Assembly: GCF_029931775.1 (NCBI RefSeq)
Contig: NC_079332.1
Coordinates: 3,546,501-3,610,500 of the forward strand
From: Euleptes europaea
Lineage: Eukaryota; Chordata; Lepidosauria; Squamata; Sphaerodactylidae
DNA length: 64,000 bases
Direction: 5' to 3'
Positions 54,301 to 63,354 of this stretch are shown in pieces. Within the stretch, counting starts at the first letter, position 1, and each line of letters opens with the position of its first letter. Position numbers and translations under genes: made by a program. Below the pieces are notes generated by a model. The model did no database searches, was not told the origin of the DNA, and saw only the letters and a list, made by a program, of their open reading frames with translations.

Positions 54301-55945
54301 AAGGTCACCCAGCTGGCTTCGTGTGGAGGAGTGGGGAAACAAATCCAGTTCACCAGATTAGCGACCACCACTCATGTGGAGGAGTGGGGAATCAAACCCG
54401 GTTCCACAGATTAAAGTCCACCGCTCTTAACCACTACAGCACACTGGCTCTCATGAACACATGAAGCTGCCTTATACTGAATCGGACCCTTGGTCAATCA
54501 AAGTCAGTATCGTCTACTCATGTTGGCAGCAGCTCTCCAGGGTCTCGGGCAGGGGTCTTTCACATCACCTACTTGCCTAGTCCCTTTAACTGGAGATGCC
54601 GGGGATTGAACCTGGGACCTTCTGCTTTCCAAGCTCTACCACTGAGCCACAGCCCCTCCCTAAAGAATGTACACATGAACACATGAAGCTGCCTTATACT
54701 GAATCAGACCTTTGGTCCATCAACGTCAGTATTGTCTACTCAGACCGGCAGCGGCTCTCCAGGGTCTCGGGCAGGGGTCTTTCACATCACCTACTTGCCT
54801 AGTCCCTTTAACTGGAGGTGCCGGGGACTGAACCGGGGACCTTCTGCTTGCCAAGCAGAGGCTCTGCCACTGAGACACAGCCCACTTAACTATGACTTGC
54901 ACAGTGTGCAGACCTTCACAAAAGAGAGCGTAACCCCAGCGACAGAGCACTCTTTCGGGACGTGTACGGTCTCCCCCTCCCATTACCTCTTCTGCTTGAC
55001 CGTTATGCCTTTCTGCTGAAGAGCCTTCTCGTTCGCCATCTGCAGAAGGTGGATCTCCTTCCGCGAAAAGAGCCGGATGGCAAATGCCTTCTCCAGCAGC
55101 TTCTCCGGGGACACCGACTTGCTGATGTCCCTCACGAAAGCCCGGATGTCCTGCCGCACATTGTCCGACTCCATCGTCTGCCCGACCCTCCCCTTGTGGA
55201 AGAATTTCAGGAGGGCCAGGGCGACGCGGTAGAGCACCTTGTAGCCTTCCACCAGGAACACGTCGAAGACCCGTGCGATGTACGTCAAGGGCAGCTCGCC
55301 GAAGAGCCACCGCTGCCAGTCGGAGTACACCTCCAGAACGTCCTCGGACACCGCCACCATCAGCTTGTGAGCCGCCTGGCAGTACTTGTTCACCAGGTCG
55401 CCGAAGGTCATGCAGGAGGACTCGAAAGCCAAGAAGGTCTGGTCGATGAAGCGCTTGGAGGGGTCGTTGCAGGCCAGGATGCGGCAAACTTTCTCGAAGC
55501 ACTCCGCCTCGTCCCGGCTGTAGTGGAGGAGGAGCGCCACCACCGAGGGCAAGGCTGGGCAGAACGAGATGTCCGGGAACTGGCTCGCAATGCACGAGAT
55601 GATCTTCCTCGCCGCCCCCACGCCCTCCGCGTTCAGGCAGTACGTGGGGACTAAGCTGTCGTCCACAAATTCCGGCAGCGGGAGGGCGCTGCTGTTACGC
55701 TTGCCTACAATCTTCGCGACAATGTCCCGGTAGACGTTGGCATCCGGTGTCACTGTCCGGCAAGGGATATTACTGATCAGTTTGTGATATACTTTGGCTC
55801 TCAAGGAGTGGTTCTTGGCCCAATAACCCTGACGAGCCAGCTGCTTCAGATCTTGGAATTCCGTGCTGGTCAGTTCTTTTGAGTCCTGGTCCTGGATAGA
55901 AGCATCCATCTTATCCCAATCGATGAACCGGCTATATTCGCCCAT
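45205..55945 (-). CDS. TBC1D24: TBC1 domain family member 24 (TBC-TLDc protein)
   Basis: Membrane-trafficking regulator linked to ARF6 and synaptic vesicle endocytosis; human mutations cause epilepsy, deafness and DOORS syndrome. Six coding exons (54987-55945, 51485-51643, 48455-48518, 47245-47340, 46406-46640, 45205-45359) total 1668 nt, 555 aa (human 559/553). The TBC domain spans about residues 40-260 (e.g. [13 protein letters not shown]-like [40 protein letters not shown]). The TLDc domain runs from about 325 to the end, with [31 protein letters not shown] and [11 protein letters not shown]. Basic residues K34, R38, K236 and R240 match the human phosphoinositide-binding pocket as I recall it (K36, R40, K238, R242). 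The residue 382-490 linker is Pro/Ser-rich. Joining exon 1 to exon 2 directly gives KQKRQNVHL, the form without the neuronal microexon; a 9-nt candidate lies at 52879-52887. Confidence 0.96.
45520..46189 (+). repeat. LINE-B 3' end split by a Sauria SINE
   Basis: Left stub 45520-45552 (GAAGTATTCCTTCACAC); right part 45843-46189 from TTCTTCACACAACGCCTAG to CTTATGTTCTTGTG. Lies in the last TBC1D24 intron. Confidence 0.8.
45554..45839 (-). repeat. Sauria SINE inserted into LINE-B
   Basis: Minus copy from AAAGGTAAAGGTCCTCTGTG to GCGCCACGGGGCTC. Flanked by CCTTCACAC / TCTTCACAC. Confidence 0.85.
46406..46640 (-). CDS. TBC1D24: TBC1D24 coding exon 5
   Basis: 235 nt. Encodes [18 protein letters not shown], a variable Gly/Ala/Pro/Ser linker, then [20 protein letters not shown] and [12 protein letters not shown]. 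Acceptor CTCTCCAG|CTG, donor ATAG|GTCAGT. Confidence 0.95.
46676..47092 (+). repeat. LINE C-terminal relic
   Basis: Encodes [10 protein letters not shown]-like [16 protein letters not shown] and [20 protein letters not shown], then a 3' end with CAATAAACTTCATCAC. Similar in kind to the relic at 13831. Confidence 0.5.
47245..47340 (-). CDS. TBC1D24: TBC1D24 coding exon 4
   Basis: 96 nt, phase 0 at both ends. Encodes [20 protein letters not shown] then [12 protein letters not shown]. Acceptor CACCCTAG|GTC, donor TTCAGG|GTAAGA. A TLDc core exon. Confidence 0.96.
47396..47654 (+). repeat. LINE-B fragment
   Basis: From CAACCAAAATGATCAGGGGG to GGAAGTATTTCTTAACACAA, where a SINE-B abuts it. Confidence 0.8.
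47655..47963 (-). repeat. SINE-B
   Basis: Full-length minus copy in the intron between coding exons 3 and 4 of TBC1D24. Confidence 0.85.
47964..48454. other. TBC1D24 intron, nothing recognised
   Basis: No exon or repeat match. Confidence 0.5.
48455..48518 (-). CDS. TBC1D24: TBC1D24 coding exon 3
   Basis: 64 nt. Encodes [21 protein letters not shown]. Acceptor GCGTCAG|G, donor CAAGAG|GTGAGT. Corresponds to human [21 protein letters not shown]. Confidence 0.95.
48727..48904 (-). repeat. old SINE-A
   Basis: Diverged minus copy, GTGAAGCTGCCTTATACTGA to GAGTCACAGCCTGTCCC. Confidence 0.7.
49046..49341 (+). repeat. CR1 3' end
   Basis: CTAGACATTAGGAAAAAATT to CAACTCTATGATTCTA. Confidence 0.85.
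49342..49811. other. TBC1D24 intron, nothing recognised
   Basis: No exon or repeat match. Confidence 0.5.
49812..50113 (-). repeat. SINE-B
   Basis: Minus copy, box B region shortened. Confidence 0.85.
50114..50652. other. TBC1D24 intron, nothing recognised
   Basis: No exon or repeat match. Confidence 0.5.
50653..50942 (-). repeat. CR1 3' end
   Basis: TAGAATCATAGAACTGGAAG to GTTAGAAAATTCTTCCTGAT. Confidence 0.85.
51129..51350 (-). repeat. SINE-A
   Basis: Full-length minus copy, about 130 bp from TBC1D24 coding exon 2. Confidence 0.85.
51485..51643 (-). CDS. TBC1D24: TBC1D24 coding exon 2 (TLDc start)
   Basis: 159 nt. Encodes [20 protein letters not shown] through [20 protein letters not shown] to SEHGCSLS. 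Acceptor CCCTGCAG|GCAG, donor AGCAG|GTGAGT. Confidence 0.96.
51644..52163. other. TBC1D24 intron, nothing recognised
   Basis: No repeat match. Confidence 0.5.
52164..52352. repeat. two-copy tandem repeat, about 110-bp unit
   Basis: ACACATCGTTGTAAGCTCTT followed by TACCTGAGACAGGGC occurs at about 52210 and 52320; the first copy carries a poly-G expansion. Confidence 0.85.
52353..53193. other. TBC1D24 intron with candidate microexon
   Basis: No repeat family recognised, unlike most of this intron; holds the 9-nt candidate at 52879-52887. Confidence 0.45.
52879..52887 (-). CDS. TBC1D24: candidate 9-nt TBC1D24 microexon
   Basis: Minus strand: a long pyrimidine tract ending CTCCCTTGCAG, then CACTTCAAG, then GTAGGT. 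Inserted between coding exons 1 and 2 it keeps frame and adds Ser-Thr-Ser (KQK-STS-RQNVH). Mammals splice an 18-nt neuronal microexon (SVSLSK) at this same junction. Length differs from the human one, so this may be a lineage form or a chance match. Confidence 0.4.
53206..53503 (+). repeat. Sauria SINE, complete with target duplication
   Basis: GAGCCCCATGGTGCAGAGTGG to GGGGACCTTTACCTTTT. Perfect 12-bp direct repeats TACAGCATTCTT at 53194-53205 and 53504-53515. Confidence 0.92.
53766..53873 (-). repeat. repeat R fragment
   Basis: GACTCTCGAAAGCTTGTACC and CCAAGGTGCTACTGGGACTC, inverted relative to the copy at 14233. Confidence 0.55.
54154..54451 (-). repeat. SINE-B
   Basis: Near-complete minus copy with a diverged tail (AAGAAGAATTATTGAAG). 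Confidence 0.85.
54452..54660 (-). repeat. SINE-A
   Basis: Minus copy with a small gap at box A. Confidence 0.85.
54672..54883 (-). repeat. SINE-A
   Basis: Minus copy ending about 100 bp from the TBC1D24 donor at 54986; three SINEs are stacked here. Confidence 0.85.
54987..55945 (-). CDS. TBC1D24: TBC1D24 first coding exon (TBC domain)
   Basis: 959 coding nt in an exon running to 55999 (acceptor TTTTCCAG|GGG), so 54 nt of 5' UTR are included. Starts [16 protein letters not shown]; ends [14 protein letters not shown] plus AG before donor GTAATG. The start is the ATG of the conserved N-terminus; an upstream in-frame ATG would lie in the intron. Confidence 0.96.
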
Positions 55946-56186
55946 GGCTGTTGAGGGTCTTTGCAAGGTAACATACACACATACGCACTGTCTTGGCCCC
56001 TGGAAAAAGAATAGAAAGTGCAACCCGTCACTTGCATTTTATTGGGACTCAAGAAATACACATCAGTACGTAACGGTTCAGTTCAGCTTGCATGGCGGAT
56101 AGCAGAACCACCCAACGGAAGACTCCACATGTTTATGGCCCAGATTTTGCACTTCCCTGTGTGAACAGCCTCACTATAGCACCAAC

Positions 56187-56404
56187 ACATGAACACATGA
56201 AGCTGCCTTCTACTGAATCAGACCCTGGTTCCATCAGAGTCAGTATTGTCTACTCAGACTGGCAGCAGCTCTCCAGGGTCTCAGGCAGGGGTATTCCACA
56301 TCACCTTCTTGCCTAGTCCCTTTAACTGGAGATACCAGGGATTGAACCTGGGGCCCTTCTGCATGCCAAGCAGAGGCTCTACCACTGAGCCATGGCCCCT
56401 CCCC
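56187..56404 (-). repeat. SINE-A
   Basis: Full-length minus copy about 190 bp upstream of the TBC1D24 acceptor. Confidence 0.85.
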
Positions 56405-56420
56405 AGAACATAAGTAAAGC

Positions 56421-56638
56421 TATGAACACATGAAGCTGCCTTATACTGAATCAGACCCTCGGTCCATCAAAGTCAGTATTGTCTACTCAGACCAGCAGCA
56501 GCTCTCCAGGGTCTCAGGCGAAGGTCCTTCACATCACCTACTTGCCCAGTCCCTTTAACCGAAGATGCCGGGGATTGAACCTGGGACCTTCTGCATGCCA
56601 AGCAAATGCTCTTATCTCTGAGCCATGGCCCCTCTCCA
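56421..56638 (-). repeat. SINE-A
   Basis: Second minus copy in tandem with the one at 56187. Confidence 0.85.
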
Positions 56639-57343
56639 GGAAACTTGCTCTATCCTACGTGAAGCCCTGTGTCTTCTGAGGAGCTGCTGGTTGAAAGTCA
56701 GATTTTTATGGAAGGGAATTTGTCCCCCCCCCCAACTTCATGCCTGTACAGCGTTAATGGCTTGGAAGCCTCCGGGCTCCTTTATACCAAGGCGCAGAAC
56801 GCTTCACGAGCAAGAGGAGCAGCTCACAGCCAAGAGGAATCACTCCGGCGCATTAAAAGGAACAGGCATGTGTGCCGGCGTTCATTGCATTATGCATACC
56901 AACAGAGGTGGTTCTCCCACCTCAGGACGTACGCAGCCCTGTTAATCAATTAGATTTAACAGAACGCTGCTGGTGTTTCTGCAATCGAATTCTTCCTGGG
57001 CCAGCGGACGGTTGAATGGATTCCCTTAATGGGGTTAAATGCAGTTCGATAGCTCCCTGGGAATTGCCCCTGGCTGCGTTTACACCAGAGCCGCATGCCG
57101 CTCTCAACACTTGGACTCGGCTGCTGGAACGCAGATCCCAATAATGCCCTGATGCTAATCAATAAAACATATCAGGCGACAATTGCTCCACTAGCCAGTT
57201 TCCTTCGGGGACAATTTTATTTGGAGGGGAGGGGGACTAATAGTGACTCCTCACTGTGTTACTGCAAAGACAAGACTTCAGGACTTTTCTTGATAAAAAA
57301 ATGTTACACAAATGTACAAACACCTGGAAACTTGACCAAGAAT
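56639..57343. other. TBC1D24 intron 1, nothing recognised
   Basis: No exon or repeat match. Confidence 0.5.
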
Positions 57344-57559
57344 GGGGAGGGGCTGTGGCTCAGTGGTAGAGCATCTGCTTGGCATGCAGAAGGTCCCAGG
57401 TTCAATCCCTGGCATCTCCAATTAAAGGGATTAGGCAAGCAGGTGATGTGAAAGGCCTCTACCTGACACCCTGGAGAGCCGCTGCCGGTCTGAGTAGACA
57501 ATACTGACTTTGATGGACCAAGGATGTGAATCGGTATAAGGCAGCTTCACGTGTTCACG
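57344..57559 (+). repeat. SINE-A, plus copy
   Basis: Full length, GGGGCTGTGGCTCAGTGGTA to CTTCACGTGTTCAC. Confidence 0.85.
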
Positions 57560-58732
57560 AGCAACCTGAAAGTCAAACTGAGCAGAACCAGGCTGCATCC
57601 TACTGACTTAAACGAGGCACGATGGGCAAGAAATGCCCCTCCCTGCCAAGCAGATGGCAAAACGGTTCATGTGTCGATCCATCTTGTAATGGCATGATTA
57701 AGAAATAAAAAAGCAGCACACAGCAAAGAGCACTCTCAGGATTGTGCACTAAGAGCCTTCAAAAGGCAGCATTCATCGAACACTGTATGCTTTCACTATC
57801 CATGGCAGCAAGGGCAGGAAGCATTTAATTAAAAGCTGGCTGTGCAGAACTATTAGGAGCTACGCAGTCTCCAGAGATTCAGTCGGATAAATGGGGCATT
57901 GGAAGAAGAGGCAGGTTTTTTTAAAAAATGTGCTGTATTCCAGGGAGAAAAAAGAAGAGGGGGGGAAAAAAACCCACTCGATACTGATTTAGTAACACCA
58001 GTGAGCTAAAAATACCATCCAATCTTATGCCAAAATGTTTCAAGTATCAGCAGTATTTCTGGAGGGGAAAAATAACGTGTTAAATTATTTCCAAGACACA
58101 AGAAACTGTACTTAATGATGCCGTTCAAGACGTTGGTCTTTACCTTTGAAGCCCTTCATGACCTATGACCCTGCCCCCAATAACTAATAGATCCCATCTG
58201 CCTATAGGAAGCCCCGTGCCCGGTTTTTCCTCCCTGCGACGTCTTCTTGACATCTCATCCCTAAAGGTGGGTACAACTTTTAAAGAAACCTGATTGCAGG
58301 TTCGCTTGAATTGGTCTGCTACTGGAAGCTGGGAGCCGACCTTCTCAAAGCAGGCAAGGCAGAAGGTGAAGAGCAGATTTAGGAGGACGGAGCAAGAGTA
58401 ACTCGCCTGTGTATTGTTTTGTTGGGACCTATTTTTGTAGGTTAACTGTATATTGTAAAATACATCTATTGTAGATTATTTTGTGCCATTTTTTTTGGTG
58501 GGGGCTGATTATGTAGTTAAAATATGTGAAGCCTACTCAAATGGCAAATCTAAGTATTGAAAGGGCAGGGTACAATAATATAGTGGAAGTCAAATCAGGT
58601 ATCAAGGGCAGGCCAGAAGATCAGATACTCCCTACCTCCCCGGTTATTCCTCCAACAACTCAGTCAGCAATATGATACAATAAAATAAAATAAAAAGCAT
58701 TTCGACTCAGCAACTGAAAAGTAACTAACAGT
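57560..58732. other. TBC1D24 intron 1, mostly unrecognised
   Basis: About 58140-58560 may be a decayed LINE fragment (frame with FKALHDL, AT-rich end), but I cannot assign it. Confidence 0.4.
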
Positions 58733-58817
58733 GCAATCCTATGCAGGGTTATTCCAGTCTAAGCCCATTGAAATGAATGGGCTTAGACTGGAGTAACTCT
58801 TTTTAGGATCGCACTCC
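58733..58817. mobile_element. foldback element
   Basis: Near-perfect palindrome: AGTGCAATCCTATGCAGGGT...TCTAAGCCCATT, centre GAAATG, AATGGGCTTAGACTGGAGTA...AGGATCGCACT. Arms about 39 bp. Confidence 0.8.
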
Positions 58818-59287
58818 TAGTCGCGTGTATCTCCGCAGAGTGGGTTTTTGTATGTGGGATGACCCTACAGAAAATGACACGGTGATCGTAACCAGCCTGT
58901 CCTCTGAAAGAAGGGGCACCCGGCACGTAACCTCTTAAGACAATCTCCAAAGTTCACATGGAAATAACCTTTCAAGCTCTAAGTGGCTTAGGACCGGCTT
59001 AGAACCAGAGACAAATCTCCAGAGACAAATCGAGCCAGTGAGGCATTGATATGGCAAACGTATCTTCTGAAACAACTAAACCACATGTTAATTCCTCCAG
59101 TCCATTCTCTTTACAGTTCCATGCCCCCATACACACTCACATTTCCCCCCACCCCCCAAATTCATTTCCCCTTCGGCTTCCCCCAGAAGAAGCGTCCCTG
59201 CATTTTCCCGTTCCTTCTGCTTGGGCTTGAATGAGACACTTGGGAATCCCATACGTGTTTTAAAACGGCTGTTCCCACCGTTCTGCC
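58818..59287. other. TBC1D24 intron 1, nothing recognised
   Basis: No exon or repeat match. Confidence 0.5.
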
Positions 59288-59295
59288 TTCATCAG

Positions 59296-59505
59296 TAGGG
59301 TTGTCAGTTCCGGGGCTGGGAAATACCTGGAGATTTGGGGGTGGAGCCTGAGGAGGGCAGGGTTTGGGGCAGGGAAGGGACGTCAACGCCATAGAGTCCA
59401 ATGGCCAAAGTGGCCATTTTCTCCAGGGGAACTGATCTCTATCGGCTGGGGATCAATTGAAATAGCGCAAGATCTCCAGCTACTACCTGGAGGTTGGCCA
59501 CCCTA
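59296..59505 (+). mobile_element. hAT-type nonautonomous element with 8-bp target duplication
   Basis: 210 bp; ends TAGGGTTGTCA / TTGGCCACCCTA. Flanks TTCATCAG and TTAATCAG (7 of 8 match). Same family as 18815-19018. Confidence 0.8.
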
Positions 59506-59844
59506 TTAATCAGGGAGAAGGATGGTTAGTAGTGTAAGTGGGCAGCTGCCATCCAGTCTAGGGCTCCGCTACCACAAACCACCTTCCCTCCTCACAACCA
59601 AGAAAAACAGCTCAGGCTTCATCTGTAAGGGCAAGCAGGGAACCAGGAAAACCACCTCTGTACCCCCGACACCTTTGCAAGCCCGAAGGCAAATATAATA
59701 TATTTTTTTCAATTAGTCTTCTGCATGTAGGCAGAGTAACAACAAAGGTCAGATTTAATATATTTGTCACACACATTCACGTTGATTTGTTTTCTCTTTT
59801 TGAAGATAGCAGCTTGGTGATAGTGTGCACTCTAGGACCACAAG
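59506..59844. other. TBC1D24 intron 1, nothing recognised
   Basis: No exon or repeat match. Confidence 0.5.
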
Positions 59845-60106
59845 TTAGAGCGGTTCTTCAGTGGAACAGGCTTCCTCAGGAAGTGGTAAGCTCTCCTTCC
59901 CTGGAGGTTTTTAAGAAGAGGTGAGATGGCCATCTGTCAGCAATGCTGATTCTATAACCTTAGGCAGATGATGAGAGGGAAGGCATCTTGGCCATCTTCT
60001 GGGCATGGAGTAGGGGTCACTGGGGATGTGTGGGGGGAGGTAGTTCAGAGTTTCCTGCATTGTGCAGGGGGTTGGACTAGATGACCCTGGTGGTCCCTTC
60101 CAAATG
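59845..60106 (+). repeat. CR1 3' end
   Basis: GTTAGAGCGGTTCTTCAGTG to CCTGGTGGTCCCTTCCAA; last tail bases missing. Confidence 0.85.
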
Positions 60107-61432
60107 AACGAAGTCAATCCAATCATATCATCACAGAAATGGCCTGCCTTGCTCGAAAGTCTGACTTTAAAGATGTGCTGAGAAATTTAAACATCTGTTT
60201 ATTCTCAAGGTCCGCTGAAAACTTGTCGGTTCGTAGGCTTCTCAGAGTGAACTTCAAATGAGTTCACATTACGTTACCACCAGCAGCCATGAAACCCCTA
60301 AGTGTACCAAATGCAGCAACAATACAGAGAGCTCCAGAATTGACTATTTATGACCCCGTGAAACATTCTATTCAGCACACAGCTTTTATCACAAACACTG
60401 CACGAACCCGTCCTTCTTTATCTGCTAAAAGACCGCACAAGCCACACTCCGAAAGGAAGGGAGGCAGAGATTAAACAGCTATAACAGGCATATGAAAACA
60501 ATAGTAGTCGACACACAGCTGACTTGAGGAGTCCAGTCCAAGAAAAAGCAGACAGCATGAATTCCGCAAATGTCACCGGGATGTTTCCAGGGACCTGGAC
60601 TGTTTGACCTTCTAAGAATTACTCGGTGACCCCCTAGGAACCAGGAGAGCCTTCCAGCGCTGGACAAATAACTACAATCTCGCTCGTTTGACAGGCGTTT
60701 CGACATCCAAACGTTTGCCCTCGTGATACGTACCTCTTCTGTTCAAATCTCACAAGCCCTCAATCTTTGGACTCGTCTTCCTTCCACCCGCCATTCGACA
60801 TTGGGCAATTTAGTCCGGAGAAAGCACGCCTTCATTGCAAACTCCTGCTTTCAATCAGGTTTTAATTACAAACTCATGACTGTTTTGGAGGAAACTTGCG
60901 GCGAAAGCTCCACGCAGAAGCTGCCCAACAAGCCCCCCGGAAGTCCTTTTGAGTTCCTCGGCACCGAGAAGAGCGTGCTATTTTGGGATCGCTTCGGATT
61001 ATGTCATGGCGTGTCAAAAGGAATGCCAACAGTGGAAGGGGCAGGGAGGATATTCAGAGCGCTGGCCTTAAACCACAGAATGGTGAGCGGAGGTTTCAGC
61101 CTTACCAGACGGGCGAGTCAGAGCTCCCCGCACAAGCGACACAGTGTAAACAGGTGCCTGAGGTTTGAAGGCGTGCTTTATCAGTTGTGTTTTTACAACA
61201 ACTGCACTGTAACTGTGAACAATTCATTTTGCTTAGAGTGCCAACATCAGCTCTCACTGATAAGAAACACCAATAACTCCTTCACTTGAGATTTTATATC
61301 CGATCTAAAAGATATCTTCCCCAAACGCAACCATACTTGCAATAAGCAGCTTAAAAAATAATAATACATGCATCGCCAAACATTGATATCTCTGTTATGT
61401 TATTTGCTTATTCTAGAGTGTCTGGAGAATCA
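60107..61432. other. TBC1D24 intron 1, nothing recognised
   Basis: A 188-codon plus-strand frame (60723-61289) has no domain I recognise and is treated as chance. Confidence 0.45.
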
Positions 61433-61502
61433 GGTTTGATTGAACCTGGGACCTTCTGCATGCCAAGCAGATGCTCTACCACTGAGCCATGGCCCCTCCT
61501 CA
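61433..61502 (-). repeat. SINE-A, head only
   Basis: GATTGAACCTGGGACCTTCT to CATGGCCCCTCCTC. Confidence 0.75.
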
Positions 61503-61570
61503 TGGGTCTAACTCTTTTTCCCAGAGGCTGCTGAGAACTCAGGAGAGAAAGGGTAGAAGTCTGACAGTCA

Positions 61571-61812
61571 GCCAGCGTGGTGTAGTGGTTAAGAACGGTG
61601 GAAGCTAATCTGGAGAACCGGGTTTGATTCCCCACTCCTGCATAAGAAGCCAGCTGGGTGACCTTAGGCTAGTCACAGCTCTCTTAGAGCTCTCTCAGCT
61701 ACGCCCACCTTACAGGGTGTCTGTTGTGGGGAGGGGAAGGTGATTGTAAGCTGGTTTGAGTCTTCCTTAAGTGGCAGAGAAAGTCGGCATATAAAAACCA
61801 ATGCTTCTTCTC
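61571..61812 (+). repeat. SINE-B, shortened plus copy
   Basis: CCAGCGTGGTGTAGTGGTTA head to ATAAAAACCAATGCTTCTTC; lacks one of the two middle segments. Confidence 0.85.
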
Positions 61813-61897
61813 GGACTGGTCTGCGGGAGAGCCAGGTTCAACCCCCCCCCCCCCCCACACTGCTATGGAAGCTTAACAATCTTGGGCCAAGCACTTC

Positions 61898-62071
61898 GGG
61901 GAGAGGTCATGGCTCATTGGTGAAGCCTCTGCTTGGCATGCAGAAGGTCCCAGGTTCAAACCCCGGCATCTCCAGTTCAAGGGACTAGGCAAGGTGATGG
62001 GAAAGACCTTCGCCTGAGACCCTGGAGAGCCGCTGCTGGTCTGAGTAGACAATACCGAACACTCATGAAGA
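61898..62071 (+). repeat. SINE-A, tail-truncated
   Basis: GGTCATGGCTCATTGGTGAA to GTAGACAATACCGA. Confidence 0.8.
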
Positions 62072-62073
62072 AG

Positions 62074-62283
62074 TTATACCCTTTTGAACACAATGAACCA
62101 GACCCTTGGTCCATCAAATTCTGTATGGCCTGCTCAGACCGGCAGCAGCTCTCCAGGGTCTCAGGCAGGGGTCTTTCACATGCCCTACTTGCCTAGGCCC
62201 TTTAACTGGAGACGCCGGGGATTGAAACTGGGACCTTCTGCATGTGAAGCAGAGGCTCTACCTCTGATCCACAGCCCCTCCCC
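62074..62283 (-). repeat. SINE-A
   Basis: Minus copy facing the plus copy just before it. Confidence 0.8.
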
Positions 62284-62302
62284 AGAACATAAGTAAAGCA
62301 CT

Positions 62303-62516
62303 GAACACATAAAGCTGCCTTATACTGAATCAGATGCTCGGTCCATTAAAGTCAGCATTGTCGACTCAGACTGGCAGCGGCTCTCCAGGGTCTCAGGCAG
62401 AGGACTTTCATATCACCTACTTGCTTAGTCCCTTTAACTGGAGATGCCGGGGATTGAACCTGGGACCCTTCTGCATGCCGAGCAGAGGCTCTACCACCGA
62501 GCCATGGCCCCTCTCC
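62303..62516 (-). repeat. SINE-A
   Basis: Full-length minus copy. Confidence 0.85.
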
Positions 62517-62656
62517 ATGGCTCTCCAGGGTCTCAGGCAGAGAGGCCTTTCACATCACCTCCTTGCCTGGTCCCTTTAACTGGAGAGGCCGGGGATTGAA
62601 CCTGGGACCCTCTGCATGCCAAGCATAGGCTCTACCACTGAGCCATGGCCCCTCCC
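62517..62656 (-). repeat. SINE-A, head half
   Basis: Starts at GGCTCTCCAGGGTCTCAGG, the same internal breakpoint as at 38756. Confidence 0.8.
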
Positions 62657-62667
62657 CAAGATTGATT

Positions 62668-62762
62668 CATGAACACATGAAGCTGCCTTCTACTGAACCA
62701 GACCCTTTGACTGACTTTGACGGGCCCAGGCTCTGGTTCAGTATAAGGCAGCTTCATCCGTT
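62668..62762. repeat. two inverted SINE-A tails
   Basis: TGAACACATGAAGCTGCC (minus tail) and AAGGCAGCTTCATCCGTTC (plus tail) face each other. Confidence 0.7.
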
Positions 62763-62878
62763 CCCAGCCCAACCTACCTCACAGGGTTGTCGTGAGTACA
62801 AAACGGAGTGGGGGGGGGAGGAGGAGAATGTTGCAAGCCGCCCTGGGGAGAAAGGCGGGCTGCAAACGGAGTAAAACA
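62763..62878 (+). repeat. L2-tailed SINE remnant
   Basis: CCTACCTCACAGGGTTGTCG and AAGCCGCCCTGGGGAGAAAG; touches the TBC1D24 CpG island. Confidence 0.6.
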
Positions 62879-62879
62879 C

Positions 62880-63235
62880 GCACAGAGAACACGTCCAGGC
62901 GGGTCTCCTTCCATCTTGTCTCCCCCCCCCCCAGCGCACCCCGTCGCCCACCGACCCACCCACCTGCCCCGCAGCCCCGACAAAGCGCAGAGCGAGCCCC
63001 TCAGCGTCACTTCCGCTCCCCCCCCGGAAACGGCCGTTGCTCGGGCGCCCCCCGCCGGCGGCGCGCGCTCACCGCCCTCCCGCGCCGCTCTTACCCCCCA
63101 GGCCCGGCTTCGGGTCTCCGGCTCGCGACCAGCGCTCGGCCGACTGCGCAAGCGCGCTGATAAAAACGGTTCGAGCCGCGCGCATGCGCTCTCGTTTCCC
63201 TCACGCGCGCGCACCCCCCCTTCACCTTCATTTCC
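62880..63235 (-). promoter_or_regulatory. CpG-island promoter of TBC1D24, noncoding first exon
   Basis: CpG-dense block about 7 kb upstream of the first coding exon, on the expected side. It holds a canonical NRF1 site (GCGCATGCGC, 63180-63189) and a second NRF1-like TGCGCAAGCGC (63145-63155). A candidate 5' UTR donor GGGGCAG|GTGGGT ends an exon at 62964, which could join the acceptor at 56000. Confidence 0.65.
63180..63189. promoter_or_regulatory. NRF1 site
   Basis: GCGCATGCGC palindrome, exact NRF1 core, within the TBC1D24 CpG island; a second related site lies 25 bp away. Confidence 0.65.
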
Positions 63236-63354
63236 CCTCTTTTTTTTAAACATAAAATTATAATAACATAATAATAACATTGTAAATAATAACGTTATTA
63301 ATAATAACATTATAGTAACATTTTAATTAATAATAACATTATAATAACTTTTTT
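63236..63354. other. AT-rich flank of the TBC1D24 promoter
   Basis: TAATAACAT-type low-complexity sequence. Confidence 0.6.

Noticed and set aside
54726-55595. 289-codon minus-strand frame
   Set aside because: Shadow of the TBC1D24 first coding exon in another frame, running on into a SINE-A.
54962-55654. 230-codon plus-strand frame
   Set aside because: Antisense shadow of the GC-rich TBC1D24 exon.
60723-61289. 188-codon plus-strand open frame in TBC1D24 intron 1
   Set aside because: No domain, no codon-bias signal I can see, no splice or promoter context; a chance frame is the simplest reading.
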